A stretch of DNA of 64,000 bases from CAVQBJ01 sp963819075 (GCA_963819075.1 CAWFUP010000001.1:62001-126000); one strand, 5' to 3'. Counted from the stretch's first letter, positions 42,608 to 51,639 are shown. Numbers and translations: made by a program. The notes: generated by a model from the letters alone, not told the origin.

Positions 42608-45600
42608 ATGAGGCGAAGCAACCGGTCACGTTTGCGTGGCTCAGGATTCATGCCGGTGCGCTGGCTGTCGATGTTCGGGGCGGTGGTCGCGCTGCTGGTG
42701 GGTGCGGTCGCGGCTCCGGCGGCGTCGGCGGCGGGCACTCAGACGGGGACGATCTGGATTCCGTTGTATTGCGCGCTGTCGCCGTCGATCGACATCGATG
42801 TCGCCGCGGCGTTCACGGCCACGCTGCCGACGTCGGTGACGCCCGGCGAGTCGTTTGACCTGGGAAAGGCGGTCGCGACGATCGTTCTGCCGCCGAGCGC
42901 GGTCCAGTCCTCGCAGGCTCCGTTCCACAACCCGGATCTGGTCGAGGGTGCGGTGCTGACCTTCGACACGAACGTGAGCAATGCGGTCGCCCCGACGCTG
43001 GTCAACGCCGACACGTCGCGCACGACGGACGGTCCGGCGTTCATGAATGATCCGACGGGGGTGCCGAACACGCCGGCTAAGCCGGGGACGTGGGTTGAGC
43101 CTCCGCTGCAGACCGGTGGTGGCGTGTCCTCGGACCCGAACGTCGGTAATCCGACGGGTTCGCCGGCGGTGGTGAACCTGGTCGCGGCGGCGCAGCCGCC
43201 CAACGCCGATGCCCCCAGTCCGCTTGACCCGTTGGTCAACGGTGGCAGCCCGCTGGGTGGCTTTGCCGACTTCCCCGAGGCGCCGCTTGAGGGCGTGTTC
43301 TCGTGGGGGTATACGCCGCTGACGCCGACCGGCACGGTGACCAACAGCGCGTATGCGCCGGCGCCGGGTACCGGTGGTGGCGCGACGCCGACCAGCGGCA
43401 CGCCGGACCCGGCCAGTGGTGGCCCGATCGTGGTCACCGGTCCGGTGGGCGGGACGGTCAAGCTCGGCATCGGTGACCCGAACCGGAACATCGTGTTCGG
43501 CAGCGGCAAGGGCTCCATCACTGAGGAGTTCGCGGTCAACAACGACATCTTCTTCCACGAGACGACCAGCACCTTGGCCGGGATGTGGAGTGGGGATACA
43601 CCGGTGACCTGCGGTATCGACACCACTCCGGCCGCGGTGCCGTCCCCGGATCCGTCGTACTTCCCGGTCGCGACCGGGATCTCGATCCCGATCGTGGCCG
43701 GCGTTACGCTCACGTCGTTGACCCCCTCCAGCGGCCCGGCCGCCGGTGGGAACTCGGTCGTGATCGCCGGTAGCGGCTTCAGCACGACGGCCGCGAACGA
43801 CGTCGTCGACTTCGGCTCCACGCCGGCGACGGTCACGTCGGCGTCGGCCACGTCGCTGACCGTGACCGCTCCGGCCGGGACGGGGACGCAGAACGTGAGC
43901 CTCACCGTGTCCGGTACCGCAGCGGACAAGACGCTGCCCTACACGTACAACGCGGCGCCCACGATCTCGTCGATCAGCCCGACGAGCGGCCCCGCCGCGG
44001 GCGGGAACACCGTGACGATCAACGGCACGGGGTTCGACACGGCTGCGGCGAACGACACGGTCAAGTTCGGCACGAAGACGGCGACGGTGACGGGGACGCC
44101 CACGGCGACTTCGTTGACGGTGTCGGCTCCGGCCGGAACGGCCGGCAGTACGGTCCCGGTGACCGTTACGGATGGCAACGGGACGTCCAACTCGGTCAAC
44201 TACAACTACAACCCGCTGCCCACGATCTCGACGATCAGCCCGACCAGCGGTCTGCCGGCGGGTGGGAACACGGTGACGATCAACGGCACCGGGTTCGATA
44301 CGACGGCGGCGAACGACACCGTCAAGTTCGGCTCCAAGACGGCGACGGTCACGGGGACGCCGACGGCGACGTCCCTGACGGTGACGGCGCCGGCGGGTAC
44401 GGCCGGCAACACCGTGGGCGTGACGGTGACGACGGGCAACGGCGCGTCGAATTCGGTCAACTACAGCTACACCTCGCCGCCGGTGATCTCGTCGCTCAGT
44501 CCGACCAGCGGTCCTGCGGCGGGTGGGAACACGGTGACGATCAGCGGCACTGGGTTCGATACGACGGCGGCGAACGACACCGTCAAGTTCGGCTCCAAGA
44601 CGGCGACGGTCACGGGGACGCCGACGGCGACGTCCCTGACGGTGACGGCGCCGGCGGGTACGGCCGGCAACACCGTGGGAGTGACGGTGACGACGGGCAA
44701 CGGCGCGTCGAATTCGGTCAACTACACGTACAACTCCCTGCCGGCGATCTCGTCGATCAGTCCGACGAGTGGTCCGCCGTTGGGTGGGAACACGGTGACG
44801 ATCACCGGTACTGGTTTCGATACGACGGCCGCGAATGACACGGTCAAGTTCGGCGCCAACTCGGCGACGGTCACGGGGACGCCGACGGCGACCCAGTTGA
44901 CGGTGTCGGCTCCGGCCGGTACGGGTGTCGTGGATGTGATCGTGACGACGGGGAACGGTTCGTCGAACGCGGTGCCGTACACGTATAACCCGGCGCCGAC
45001 GATCTCGCAGATCAGCCCGACCAACGGCCCGCCTGCGGGTGGGAACACGGTGACGATTACGGGTACCGGGTTCGCTACGATGGCGTCTGGTGACACGGTC
45101 AAGTTCGGGTCCAATGTGGCGACCGTCACGGGGACGCCGACGGCGACGCAGTTGACGGTGACGGCGCCGGCCGGTACGGCGGGCAGCACCGTCGGTGTGT
45201 CGGTGACGACGGTCAACGGCACGGGGTCGCTGGCGAATGCGTACACGTACAACAACGCGCCGACGATTACGTCGCTGAGTCCGAGCAGTGGTCCGCTGGC
45301 CGGTGCGAACACGGTGACGATCACGGGTACCGGTTTCGATACGACGGCCGCGAATGACACGGTCAAGTTCGGGTCCAACTCGGCGACGGTCACGGGGACG
45401 CCGACGGCGACCTCGCTGACGGTGACGGCGCCGGCCGGCTCAACGGCGGGTCCGGTGAACGTGACGGTCACAACGGGCAATGGGACGTCGGGTCCGGCGA
45501 CCTACACGTACAACCCGCCGGCTCCGCACATCACGTCGATCAGTCCGACGAGTGGTCCGACGGCTGGTGGGAACACGGTGACGATCACGGGCACCAACTT

Positions 45601-48600
45601 CAGCACCACGCCTACGGGCGATGTCGTGGCCTTCGGCGGCAACTCGGCGACGGTCACGGGGACGCCGACGGCGACATCGTTGACGGTGACGGCTCCGGCT
45701 GGTAGTGCGGGGCCGGTCAGCGTGACGGTGACCACGGGTGGCGGGACGTCTAACAGCGTCACGTACACCTATGTCGCGCCGCCGCCGGTCCCGGTGATCT
45801 CGTCGATCAGTCCGACGAGCGGCACAACGGCTGGTGGGAACACGGTGACGGTCACGGGTAGCGGGTTCGATACGACGGCCGCGAATGACACGGTCAAGTT
45901 CGGCGGTAAGTCGGCGACGGTCACGGGGACGCCGACGGCGACCTCGTTGACGGTGACGGCTCCGGCCGGTACGGGTGTCGTGGATGTGATCGTGACGACG
46001 GGGAACGGCGCGTCGAACGCGGTGCCGTACACGTACAACTCGCCGCCGACGGTCACGCAGATCAGTCCGACCAATGGTCCGCGTGCGGGTGGGAACACGG
46101 TGACGATCACGGGTACCGGGTTCGCTACGACGGCGTCTGGTGACACGGTCAAGTTCGGGTCCAATGTGGCGACCGTCACGGGGACGCCGACGGCGACGCA
46201 GTTGACGGTGACGGCGCCGGCCGGTACGGCGGGCAGCACCGTCGGTGTGTCGGTGACGACGGTCAACGGCACGGGGTCGCTGGCGAATGCGTACACGTAC
46301 AACAACGCGCCGACGATCACGTCGCTGAGTCCGAGCAGTGGTCCGCTGGCCGGTGCGAACACGGTGACGATCACGGGTACCGGTTTCGATACGACGGCCG
46401 CGAATGACACGGTCAAGTTCGGGTCCAACTCGGCGACGGTCACGGGGACGCCGACGGCGACCTCGCTGACGGTGACGGCGCCGGCCGGCTCAACGGCGGG
46501 TCCGGTGAACGTGACGGTCACAACGGGCAATGGGACGTCGGGTCCGGCGACCTACACGTACAACCCGCCGGCTCCGCACATCACGTCGATCAGTCCGACG
46601 AGTGGTCCGACGGCTGGTGGGAACACGGTGACGATCACGGGCACCAACTTCAGCACCACGCCTACGGGCGATGTCGTGGCCTTCGGCGGCAACTCGGCGA
46701 CGGTCACGGGGACGCCGACGGCGACCTCGTTGACGGTGACGGCTCCGGCTGGTAGCGCGGGCCCGGTCAGCGTGACGGTGACCACGGGTGGCGGGACGTC
46801 TAATGGCGTCACGTACACCTATGTCGCGCCGCCGCCGGTCCCGGTGATCTCGTCGATCAGTCCGACGAGTGGCACAACGGCTGGTGGGAACACGGTGACG
46901 GTCACGGGTAGCGGGTTCGATACGACGGCCGCGAATGACACGGTCAAGTTCGGCGGCAACTCGGCGACGGTCACGGGGACGCCGACGGCGACCTCGTTGA
47001 CGGTGACGGCTCCGGCTGGTAGTGCGGGCCCGGTCAGCGTAACGGTGACCACGGGTGGCGGGACGTCTAATGGCGTCACGTACACCTATGTCGCGCCGCC
47101 GCCGGTCCCGGTGATCTCGTCGATCAGTCCGACGAGCGGCACGACGGCTGGTGGGAACACGGTGACGATCACGGGTAGCGGGTTCGATACGACGGCCGCG
47201 AATGACACGGTCAAGTTCGGCGGCAAGTCGGCGACGGTCACGGGGACGCCGACGGCGACCTCGTTGACGGTGACGGCTCCGGCTGGTAGCGCGGGCCCGG
47301 TCAGCGTGACGGTGACCACGGGCGGCGGGACGTCTAATGGCGTCACGTACACCTATGTCGCGCCGCCGCCGGTTCCGGTGATCTCGTCGATCAGTCCGAC
47401 GAGTGGCCCTGCGGCTGGTGGGAACACGGTGACGATCACGGGTAGCGGGTTCGATACGACGGCCGCGAATGACACGGTCAAGTTCGGCGGCAAGTCGGCG
47501 ACGGTCACGGGGACGCCGACGGCGACATCGTTGACGGTGACCGCTCCGGCTGGTAGCGCGGGCCCGGTCAGCGTGACGGTGACCACGGGCGGCGGGACGT
47601 CTAATGGCGTCACGTACACCTATGTCGCGCCGCCGCCGGTCCCGGTGATCTCGTCGATCAGTCCGACGAGCGGCACGACGGCTGGTGGGAACACGGTGAC
47701 GATCACGGGTAGCGGGTTCGATACGACGGCCGCGAATGACACGGTCAAGTTCGGCGGCAAGTCGGCGACGGTCACGGGGACGCCGACGGCGACCTCGTTG
47801 ACGGTGACCGCTCCGGCCGGTAGCGCGGGCACGGTCAGCGTGACGGTGACCACGGGTGGCGGGACGTCTAACAGCGTCACGTACACCTACATCGCGCCGC
47901 CGCCGGTCCCGGTGATCTCGTCGATCAGTCCGACGAGCGGCCCGACCGCGGGTGGCAACACGGTGACGATCACCGGCACCGGGTTCAGCAGCACGCCGTC
48001 GGGTAACCTCGTTTCGGTCGGCGGCAACTCGGCGACGGTCACGGGGACGCCAACGGCGACCTCACTGACCATAATCATGCCGGCTCACGCCGCCGGCCCG
48101 GTCGGCTTGACGCTGACCACCAGCGGCGGGACGTCCAACAGCGTCACGTACACCTACATCGCGCCGCCGCCGGTCCCGGTGATCTCGTCGATCAGTCCGA
48201 CGAGTGGCGCGACGGCTGGTGGGAACACCGTGACGATCACGGGTACCGGGTTCGATACGACGGCCGCGAATGACACGATCAAGTTCGGCTCCAAGACGGC
48301 GGCGGTCACGGGGACGCCGACGGCGACCTCGTTGACGGTGACCGCTCCGGCCGGTAGCGCGGGCACGGTCAGCGTGACGGTGACCACGGGTGGCGGGACG
48401 TCCAACAGCGTCACGTACACCTACATCGCGCCGCCGCCGGTCCCGGTGATCTCGTCGATCAGTCCGACGAGCGGCCCGACCGCGGGTGGCAACACGGTGA
48501 CGATCACCGGCACCGGGTTCAGTGCCACGGCGTCGGGTGACGCGGTCGCCTTCGGCAGCAACTCGGCGACGGTCACGGCCGCGTCGACGACCTCGTTGAC

Positions 48601-49258
48601 GGTGACCGCTCCGGCTGGATCGGCCGGCCCCGTCAACGTGAGCGTGACGACGGCCGGCGGCAGCTCGAACGGCGTGACCTACACGTATGTCGCGCCGCCG
48701 CCGCTCCCGGTGGTCACGTCGATCACCCCGACCAGCGGCACGACCGCCGGCGGGACGACGGTGACGATCACCGGCACCGGGTTCGACGCCACTGCCTCCG
48801 GCGACACCGTCGACTTCGGCACCGGGTCGGCGACGGTGACGGCGGCGTCGGCGAGCTCGCTGACGGTGACGACACCGGCCGAGGGAGCTGGCACCGTGCC
48901 GGTCACGGTGACGACGGCGGGCGGTACGTCCAACAGCACGGTCACGTACGGGTACGTCGCCCAGACGTACAACGGCCCGACGATCACGTCGGTGGTCCCG
49001 GGCCGGGGCGGTCCGTTCTCGCTCGTGTTCATCTCGGGCAACAAGCTCGAGCAGACGACGCGCGTGATGTTCGGTACGCAGGGCGCCATCTTCCTGGCGC
49101 TGAGCGACCACCAGATCATCGCGCTCGCGCCGTTCCACGCGCCGGGGACGGTTGACATCACCCTGGTGTCATCCGCGGGCACGAGCCCGACGTCGAGCGC
49201 CGACCGGTTCACGTTCACGCGGTTCCACCGGTTCGGCTTCTTCGGCCGACGCCGTTAG
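42608..49258 (+). CDS. Second giant secreted IPT/TIG-repeat protein
   Basis: 2216 residues from ATG 42608 with GGGAGGG upstream. Signal peptide and N-terminal domain (to residue about 364) match those of the protein at 28977 almost residue for residue, including the leader DNA (GAGGGTCATTTC then ATGAGGCGAAGC). Then 20 IPT/TIG domains follow; many carry ATVTGTPTATSLTVTAPAG where the other protein has ATVTAASATSLTVTAPAG. A divergent last domain (VVPGRGGPFSLVFISGNKL) ends in a basic tail FHRFGFFGRRR. No sorting signal is found. The pair arose by duplication and their arrays expanded independently. A hairpin pair follows the stop. Confidence 0.93.
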   Translation: MRRSNRSRLRGSGFMPVRWLSMFGAVVALLVGAVAAPAASAAGTQTGTIWIPLYCALSPSIDIDVAAAFTATLPTSVTPGESFDLGKAVATIVLPPSAVQSSQAPFHNPDLVEGAVLTFDTNVSNAVAPTLVNADTSRTTDGPAFMNDPTGVPNTPAKPGTWVEPPLQTGGGVSSDPNVGNPTGSPAVVNLVAAAQPPNADAPSPLDPLVNGGSPLGGFADFPEAPLEGVFSWGYTPLTPTGTVTNSAYAPAPGTGGGATPTSGTPDPASGGPIVVTGPVGGTVKLGIGDPNRNIVFGSGKGSITEEFAVNNDIFFHETTSTLAGMWSGDTPVTCGIDTTPAAVPSPDPSYFPVATGISIPIVAGVTLTSLTPSSGPAAGGNSVVIAGSGFSTTAANDVVDFGSTPATVTSASATSLTVTAPAGTGTQNVSLTVSGTAADKTLPYTYNAAPTISSISPTSGPAAGGNTVTINGTGFDTAAANDTVKFGTKTATVTGTPTATSLTVSAPAGTAGSTVPVTVTDGNGTSNSVNYNYNPLPTISTISPTSGLPAGGNTVTINGTGFDTTAANDTVKFGSKTATVTGTPTATSLTVTAPAGTAGNTVGVTVTTGNGASNSVNYSYTSPPVISSLSPTSGPAAGGNTVTISGTGFDTTAANDTVKFGSKTATVTGTPTATSLTVTAPAGTAGNTVGVTVTTGNGASNSVNYTYNSLPAISSISPTSGPPLGGNTVTITGTGFDTTAANDTVKFGANSATVTGTPTATQLTVSAPAGTGVVDVIVTTGNGSSNAVPYTYNPAPTISQISPTNGPPAGGNTVTITGTGFATMASGDTVKFGSNVATVTGTPTATQLTVTAPAGTAGSTVGVSVTTVNGTGSLANAYTYNNAPTITSLSPSSGPLAGANTVTITGTGFDTTAANDTVKFGSNSATVTGTPTATSLTVTAPAGSTAGPVNVTVTTGNGTSGPATYTYNPPAPHITSISPTSGPTAGGNTVTITGTNFSTTPTGDVVAFGGNSATVTGTPTATSLTVTAPAGSAGPVSVTVTTGGGTSNSVTYTYVAPPPVPVISSISPTSGTTAGGNTVTVTGSGFDTTAANDTVKFGGKSATVTGTPTATSLTVTAPAGTGVVDVIVTTGNGASNAVPYTYNSPPTVTQISPTNGPRAGGNTVTITGTGFATTASGDTVKFGSNVATVTGTPTATQLTVTAPAGTAGSTVGVSVTTVNGTGSLANAYTYNNAPTITSLSPSSGPLAGANTVTITGTGFDTTAANDTVKFGSNSATVTGTPTATSLTVTAPAGSTAGPVNVTVTTGNGTSGPATYTYNPPAPHITSISPTSGPTAGGNTVTITGTNFSTTPTGDVVAFGGNSATVTGTPTATSLTVTAPAGSAGPVSVTVTTGGGTSNGVTYTYVAPPPVPVISSISPTSGTTAGGNTVTVTGSGFDTTAANDTVKFGGNSATVTGTPTATSLTVTAPAGSAGPVSVTVTTGGGTSNGVTYTYVAPPPVPVISSISPTSGTTAGGNTVTITGSGFDTTAANDTVKFGGKSATVTGTPTATSLTVTAPAGSAGPVSVTVTTGGGTSNGVTYTYVAPPPVPVISSISPTSGPAAGGNTVTITGSGFDTTAANDTVKFGGKSATVTGTPTATSLTVTAPAGSAGPVSVTVTTGGGTSNGVTYTYVAPPPVPVISSISPTSGTTAGGNTVTITGSGFDTTAANDTVKFGGKSATVTGTPTATSLTVTAPAGSAGTVSVTVTTGGGTSNSVTYTYIAPPPVPVISSISPTSGPTAGGNTVTITGTGFSSTPSGNLVSVGGNSATVTGTPTATSLTIIMPAHAAGPVGLTLTTSGGTSNSVTYTYIAPPPVPVISSISPTSGATAGGNTVTITGTGFDTTAANDTIKFGSKTAAVTGTPTATSLTVTAPAGSAGTVSVTVTTGGGTSNSVTYTYIAPPPVPVISSISPTSGPTAGGNTVTITGTGFSATASGDAVAFGSNSATVTAASTTSLTVTAPAGSAGPVNVSVTTAGGSSNGVTYTYVAPPPLPVVTSITPTSGTTAGGTTVTITGTGFDATASGDTVDFGTGSATVTAASASSLTVTTPAEGAGTVPVTVTTAGGTSNSTVTYGYVAQTYNGPTITSVVPGRGGPFSLVFISGNKLEQTTRVMFGTQGAIFLALSDHQIIALAPFHAPGTVDITLVSSAGTSPTSSADRFTFTRFHRFGFFGRRR
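43702..49255 (+). repeat. IPT/TIG-domain coding repeat array of the second giant protein
   Basis: Twenty units of about 250-267 bases and a divergent last unit. A block of about 1050 bases (units 6-9, roughly 44990-46040) is repeated in tandem as units 10-13. Units 12-18 are a run of near-identical 267-base units with the linker YVAPPPVPVISSISPTSG. One unit (17, near 47950-48170) differs in its core (SSTPSGNLVSVGG and IIMPAHAAGP). Confidence 0.9.
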
Positions 49259-49267
49259 CTGAATGAG

Positions 49268-49293
49268 CTCGTCACGCCGCACGGCGTGACGAG
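49268..49293 (+). terminator. Hairpin after the second giant IPT gene
   Basis: CTCGTCACGCCG (49268-49279) pairs with CGGCGTGACGAG (49282-49293); in practice an 11-bp stem with a 4-base loop, 10 bases after the stop. A second GC-rich hairpin follows directly. Confidence 0.7.
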
Positions 49294-49300
49294 TACGGAT

Positions 49301-49332
49301 GGGCCGTCCGGGAGCGAATCCCCGGGCGGCCC
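49301..49332 (+). terminator. Second stacked hairpin after the second giant IPT gene
   Basis: GGGCCGTCCGGG (49301-49312) pairs with CCCGGGCGGCCC (49321-49332) with one G-T pair, 8 bases after the first hairpin. Together they form a tandem terminator, the same arrangement as after the gene ending at 38135. Confidence 0.6.
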
Positions 49333-49394
49333 CCCGTGGTCTCGACCGGCTCGCGGCCCAGCCCGGCCAGCTGCGACTGCTCGGAAACGCCTGA

Positions 49395-49568
49395 CTACGT
49401 CGTTGGCGGACGGCCGTGCGCGCGGTGCTCGAGGTTCTGGAGGTGCTCGCCGCGCACTTGGACGATGATGTACGCGACGAGGCCGCCGACGAGCACCCCG
49501 ATGCCGACGACGAACGTCGCGATCAGCCCGATGTCCTTGGAGACGGCGGCACTTACGGCGAGAAGCAT
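49395..49568 (-). CDS. Small membrane protein
   Basis: 57 residues from ATG 49568. One hydrophobic stretch (IGLIATFVVGIGVLVGGLVAYIIV) is followed by a polar tail (QVRGEHLQNLEHRAHGRPPTT). No Shine-Dalgarno is found. It starts 82 bases from the tRNA on the opposite strand. The clean helix-plus-polar-tail design supports a real small protein; function unknown. Confidence 0.5.
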   Translation of the reverse strand: MLLAVSAAVSKDIGLIATFVVGIGVLVGGLVAYIIVQVRGEHLQNLEHRAHGRPPTT

Positions 49569-49649
49569 GGCGAGGAAGGTTATCGATTGAGGCGGCTCGG
49601 CGACGCCGCGCCCGGTGCCGTAGCCTACGCTGCGCCGCAGGCCGAACAT

Positions 49650-49739
49650 GGAGAGGTGCCGGAGCGGTTGAACGGGCGCGACTGGAAATCGCGTAACGGG
49701 GGTCAACCTCGTTCGAGGGTTCGAATCCCTCCCTCTCCG
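49650..49739 (+). tRNA. tRNA-Ser (anticodon GGA)
   Basis: A 90-base tRNA with long variable arm. Acceptor GGAGAGG (49650-49656) pairs with CCTCTCC (49732-49738). The anticodon stem-loop CGCGA-CTGGAAA-TCGCG gives anticodon GGA, for serine codons UCC and UCU. The T arm GAGGG-TTCGAAT-CCCTC is the same as in the tRNA-Ser at 20528. The 3' CCA is not encoded. Confidence 0.97.
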
Positions 49740-49791
49740 CTCCGGTCCTTCTGTGATGCGCCCGACACCGCGAGACGGAGCAAGGTCGTCG

Positions 49792-50514
49792 TCAGAGAGC
49801 GGCCCTGCGGTTTCGGTCGACCGACCGGGGCGCTGAGCGCTCAGAGAGTGCCGCGACGTGGCCGACGTAGGGCACGAGCACGCAATAGAGCAGGTCGGGA
49901 ACGAGCTCGGGGAGGCGCTCGACCTCGCCGCTGAGGACGGCGTGGTAGAGCGTCTCGTAGACGCCCCCGATGACGGCGCGAACAATTCGGCGGTCCGCCG
50001 CCACGACATCCGCGATCGTGCCTCGCGGCTGCAGCAGTCCAGCGAAGCGGTCGAGCAGCGCGTCGCGCTCCTCGAGTGCGGCGTTGCCGGCGCCGAGGAC
50101 CTCGACGAGCACGATGCGGGCGAACGCTGGCTCGGCGGCGAGGAAGTTCAGCAGCGCATCGAGCGCACGGCGCACGCCGTCGGTCCACGGTCGGTCTGGC
50201 TCCGGGCGGGCCATCTGGGCGAGGTGCACCAGCTGATCCCCGACGGCGGTGAACGTCGCCAAGAAGCAGGCCTCCTTGTCGGAGAACTGGTCGTAGAAGG
50301 TGCGTCGCGAGACACCCGCATGCTTGGTGACGTCGCTGACGGTCACGCGAGCGTAGCCCTTGGCGCTCGCCATCTCGGCCATGGAGTCGAGCATCCGCTC
50401 GCGCTGGTTGCTGACGACGAACTCGGTGGGCAGTCTGTGGCGTCCGCGCGGCAGAGGCGTCCAGCTTCGGGCCGGGCCCTCTGGCTGCGCGGCGGGGGGT
50501 GAGGCCCCGCTCAT
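49792..50514 (-). CDS. TetR family regulator, first of a four-gene cluster
   Basis: 240 residues. The helix-turn-helix is RERMLDSMAEMASAKGYARV, then VSDVTKHAGVSRRTFYDQFS and KEACFLATF. Before it lies LPRGRHRLP, a motif shared with the regulators at 50511 and 53337. The ligand domain ends in LLYCVLVPYVGH, also similar to the others (ALVPYLGH). Its ATG overlaps the stop of the upstream TetR gene by 4 bases, so these two regulators are coupled. Confidence 0.92.
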   Translation of the reverse strand: MSGASPPAAQPEGPARSWTPLPRGRHRLPTEFVVSNQRERMLDSMAEMASAKGYARVTVSDVTKHAGVSRRTFYDQFSDKEACFLATFTAVGDQLVHLAQMARPEPDRPWTDGVRRALDALLNFLAAEPAFARIVLVEVLGAGNAALEERDALLDRFAGLLQPRGTIADVVAADRRIVRAVIGGVYETLYHAVLSGEVERLPELVPDLLYCVLVPYVGHVAALSERSAPRSVDRNRRAAL

Positions 50515-51191
50515 CCGCCGCTCACCGCATCGGGGAGCCCCGCGCGGCGAGAGGCCTCGGCGGGTCCGTACATCGGGACGATCATGAGGTACGTGAGCAG
50601 CGGCAGGAGCTGCTCGATGTCGGCGGTTCGCCCGTGCAGCACTTCCGAGTAGACCGTCTGTGACACCGCTCCAGCGAGCACCTGGAGGATCATCTTTGGC
50701 GGCGCCTGGGACGCGGCGTCGATCGGCTCGTCGGTGGCCACGAACTCGATGAGGCGCCGCATCGCTTCGTCGCGCGCCATGAGCGCCTTCGGTCCGGCAG
50801 CGAGCACGTCGATGACCGCGAGGTGCGCGACATCGACGTGGGTGGCAAAGAAGCCCAGCGTCGCAGCGAGCGCGCGGCGGACCTGCTGCTCCCAGCCCGC
50901 CGCATCTGCCGTGGCGGCGCGCACCTCGGCGACGAGGCGCCCGACGGCGTCGTCATAGGCGGCCAGGAAGCACCCGGTCTTGTCGTCGAAGTTCTCATAG
51001 AACGTCCGCCGCGAGACGCCGGCCTCGCTGGCGATGTCCTCGACCGTCATGGTGACGTAGCCCTTACGGCGCCCGACCGCGGCCACGGCGTCGAGCATGC
51101 GACGGCGCTGCTGCGCCACGACGGCATCGCGCGGAAGGCCGTGTCGCCCCCGCGGCAGCTGCCGGGCCTTGGGGTCCAGGCCGGTTGCCAT
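50511..51191 (-). CDS. TetR family regulator, coupled to the TetR gene at 49792
   Basis: 226 residues. Contains LPRGRHGLP, then the helix-turn-helix RRMLDAVAAVGRRKGYVTMT, VEDIASEAGVSRRTFYENFD and KTGCFLAAYDD. The ligand domain ends in LTYLMIVPMYG. The last 4 bases (ATGA) overlap the next regulator's start, so the two proteins are made together and may form a heterodimer. Upstream is a 440-base gap (51192-51631) with the small ORF at 51481 on the other strand. Confidence 0.92.
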   Translation of the reverse strand: MATGLDPKARQLPRGRHGLPRDAVVAQQRRRMLDAVAAVGRRKGYVTMTVEDIASEAGVSRRTFYENFDDKTGCFLAAYDDAVGRLVAEVRAATADAAGWEQQVRRALAATLGFFATHVDVAHLAVIDVLAAGPKALMARDEAMRRLIEFVATDEPIDAASQAPPKMILQVLAGAVSQTVYSEVLHGRTADIEQLLPLLTYLMIVPMYGPAEASRRAGLPDAVSGG

Positions 51192-51480
51192 CGCCCAACA
51201 ATACGGCGTTCTACGGAGTTCGGCAAAGGTCGCTGGCGCTCGCCACGAGCGCGCGCGGCGTCAGTTGGGGGTTGATCCGGGACACGCTCGCCTCTATGTT
51301 GCGGGCATCGCAACGCGGTCCCGGCGGTTCTTCGCGTGTCGTGTGGCCCGCGGCGGGGTAGTCAACCGGGGGCGCAGTCGTGTGCGGCCCGCGCGCGCCG
51401 CGGCCCGAGCGGTTGTTTGCACCCGACCGCATCGCCATGGCTGTAGCCGTGTTAGTACCGCTAGAGGAGAGGTAGCTTCG

Positions 51481-51639
51481 ATGTATGCCAGACCCATCAC
51501 CAGGCAAGTGGCGTCCGACCGGGCGCTCGTGGACGGCGGTGCCGAACCCGCGAGCTCGACCGTTCCGGCTTCCGCTGTCGCATCGGAAGCTGTCCTTCCG
51601 CTCACCTACATAACAAAGAAGGAGCCACTTCGTGCGTAA
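51481..51639 (+). CDS. Unrecognised 52-residue leader-like ORF upstream of a secreted protein
   Basis: ATG 51481 has a very good Shine-Dalgarno, AGAGGAGAGG (51463-51472), 8 bases upstream. The product (MYARPITRQVASDRALVDGG, then EPASSTVPASAVASEAVLPL, ending TKKEPLRA) has no signal peptide or known domain. Its stop TAA (51637-51639) overlaps the GTG start (51632) of the secreted protein gene, which has AAGGAG (51620-51625) inside this ORF. The layout suggests translational coupling or a leader ORF that controls the secreted protein. Confidence 0.5.
   Translation: MYARPITRQVASDRALVDGGAEPASSTVPASAVASEAVLPLTYITKKEPLRA

Noticed and set aside
28977..49258. LPxTG-type sorting signals or a C-terminal membrane anchor in the giant proteins
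   Set aside because: Both C-termini were read: they end in FTYTRF and in FGFFGRRR without LPxTG, hydrophobic helix or cell-wall binding domain.
20528..49739. Region bounded by two tRNA-Ser genes sharing GAGGGTTCGAATCCCTCC, as a possible genomic island
   Set aside because: The shared sequence is just the normal T arm and acceptor of two serine tRNAs. No integrase, phage or mobile gene lies between, and tadA-like and metabolic genes look native.
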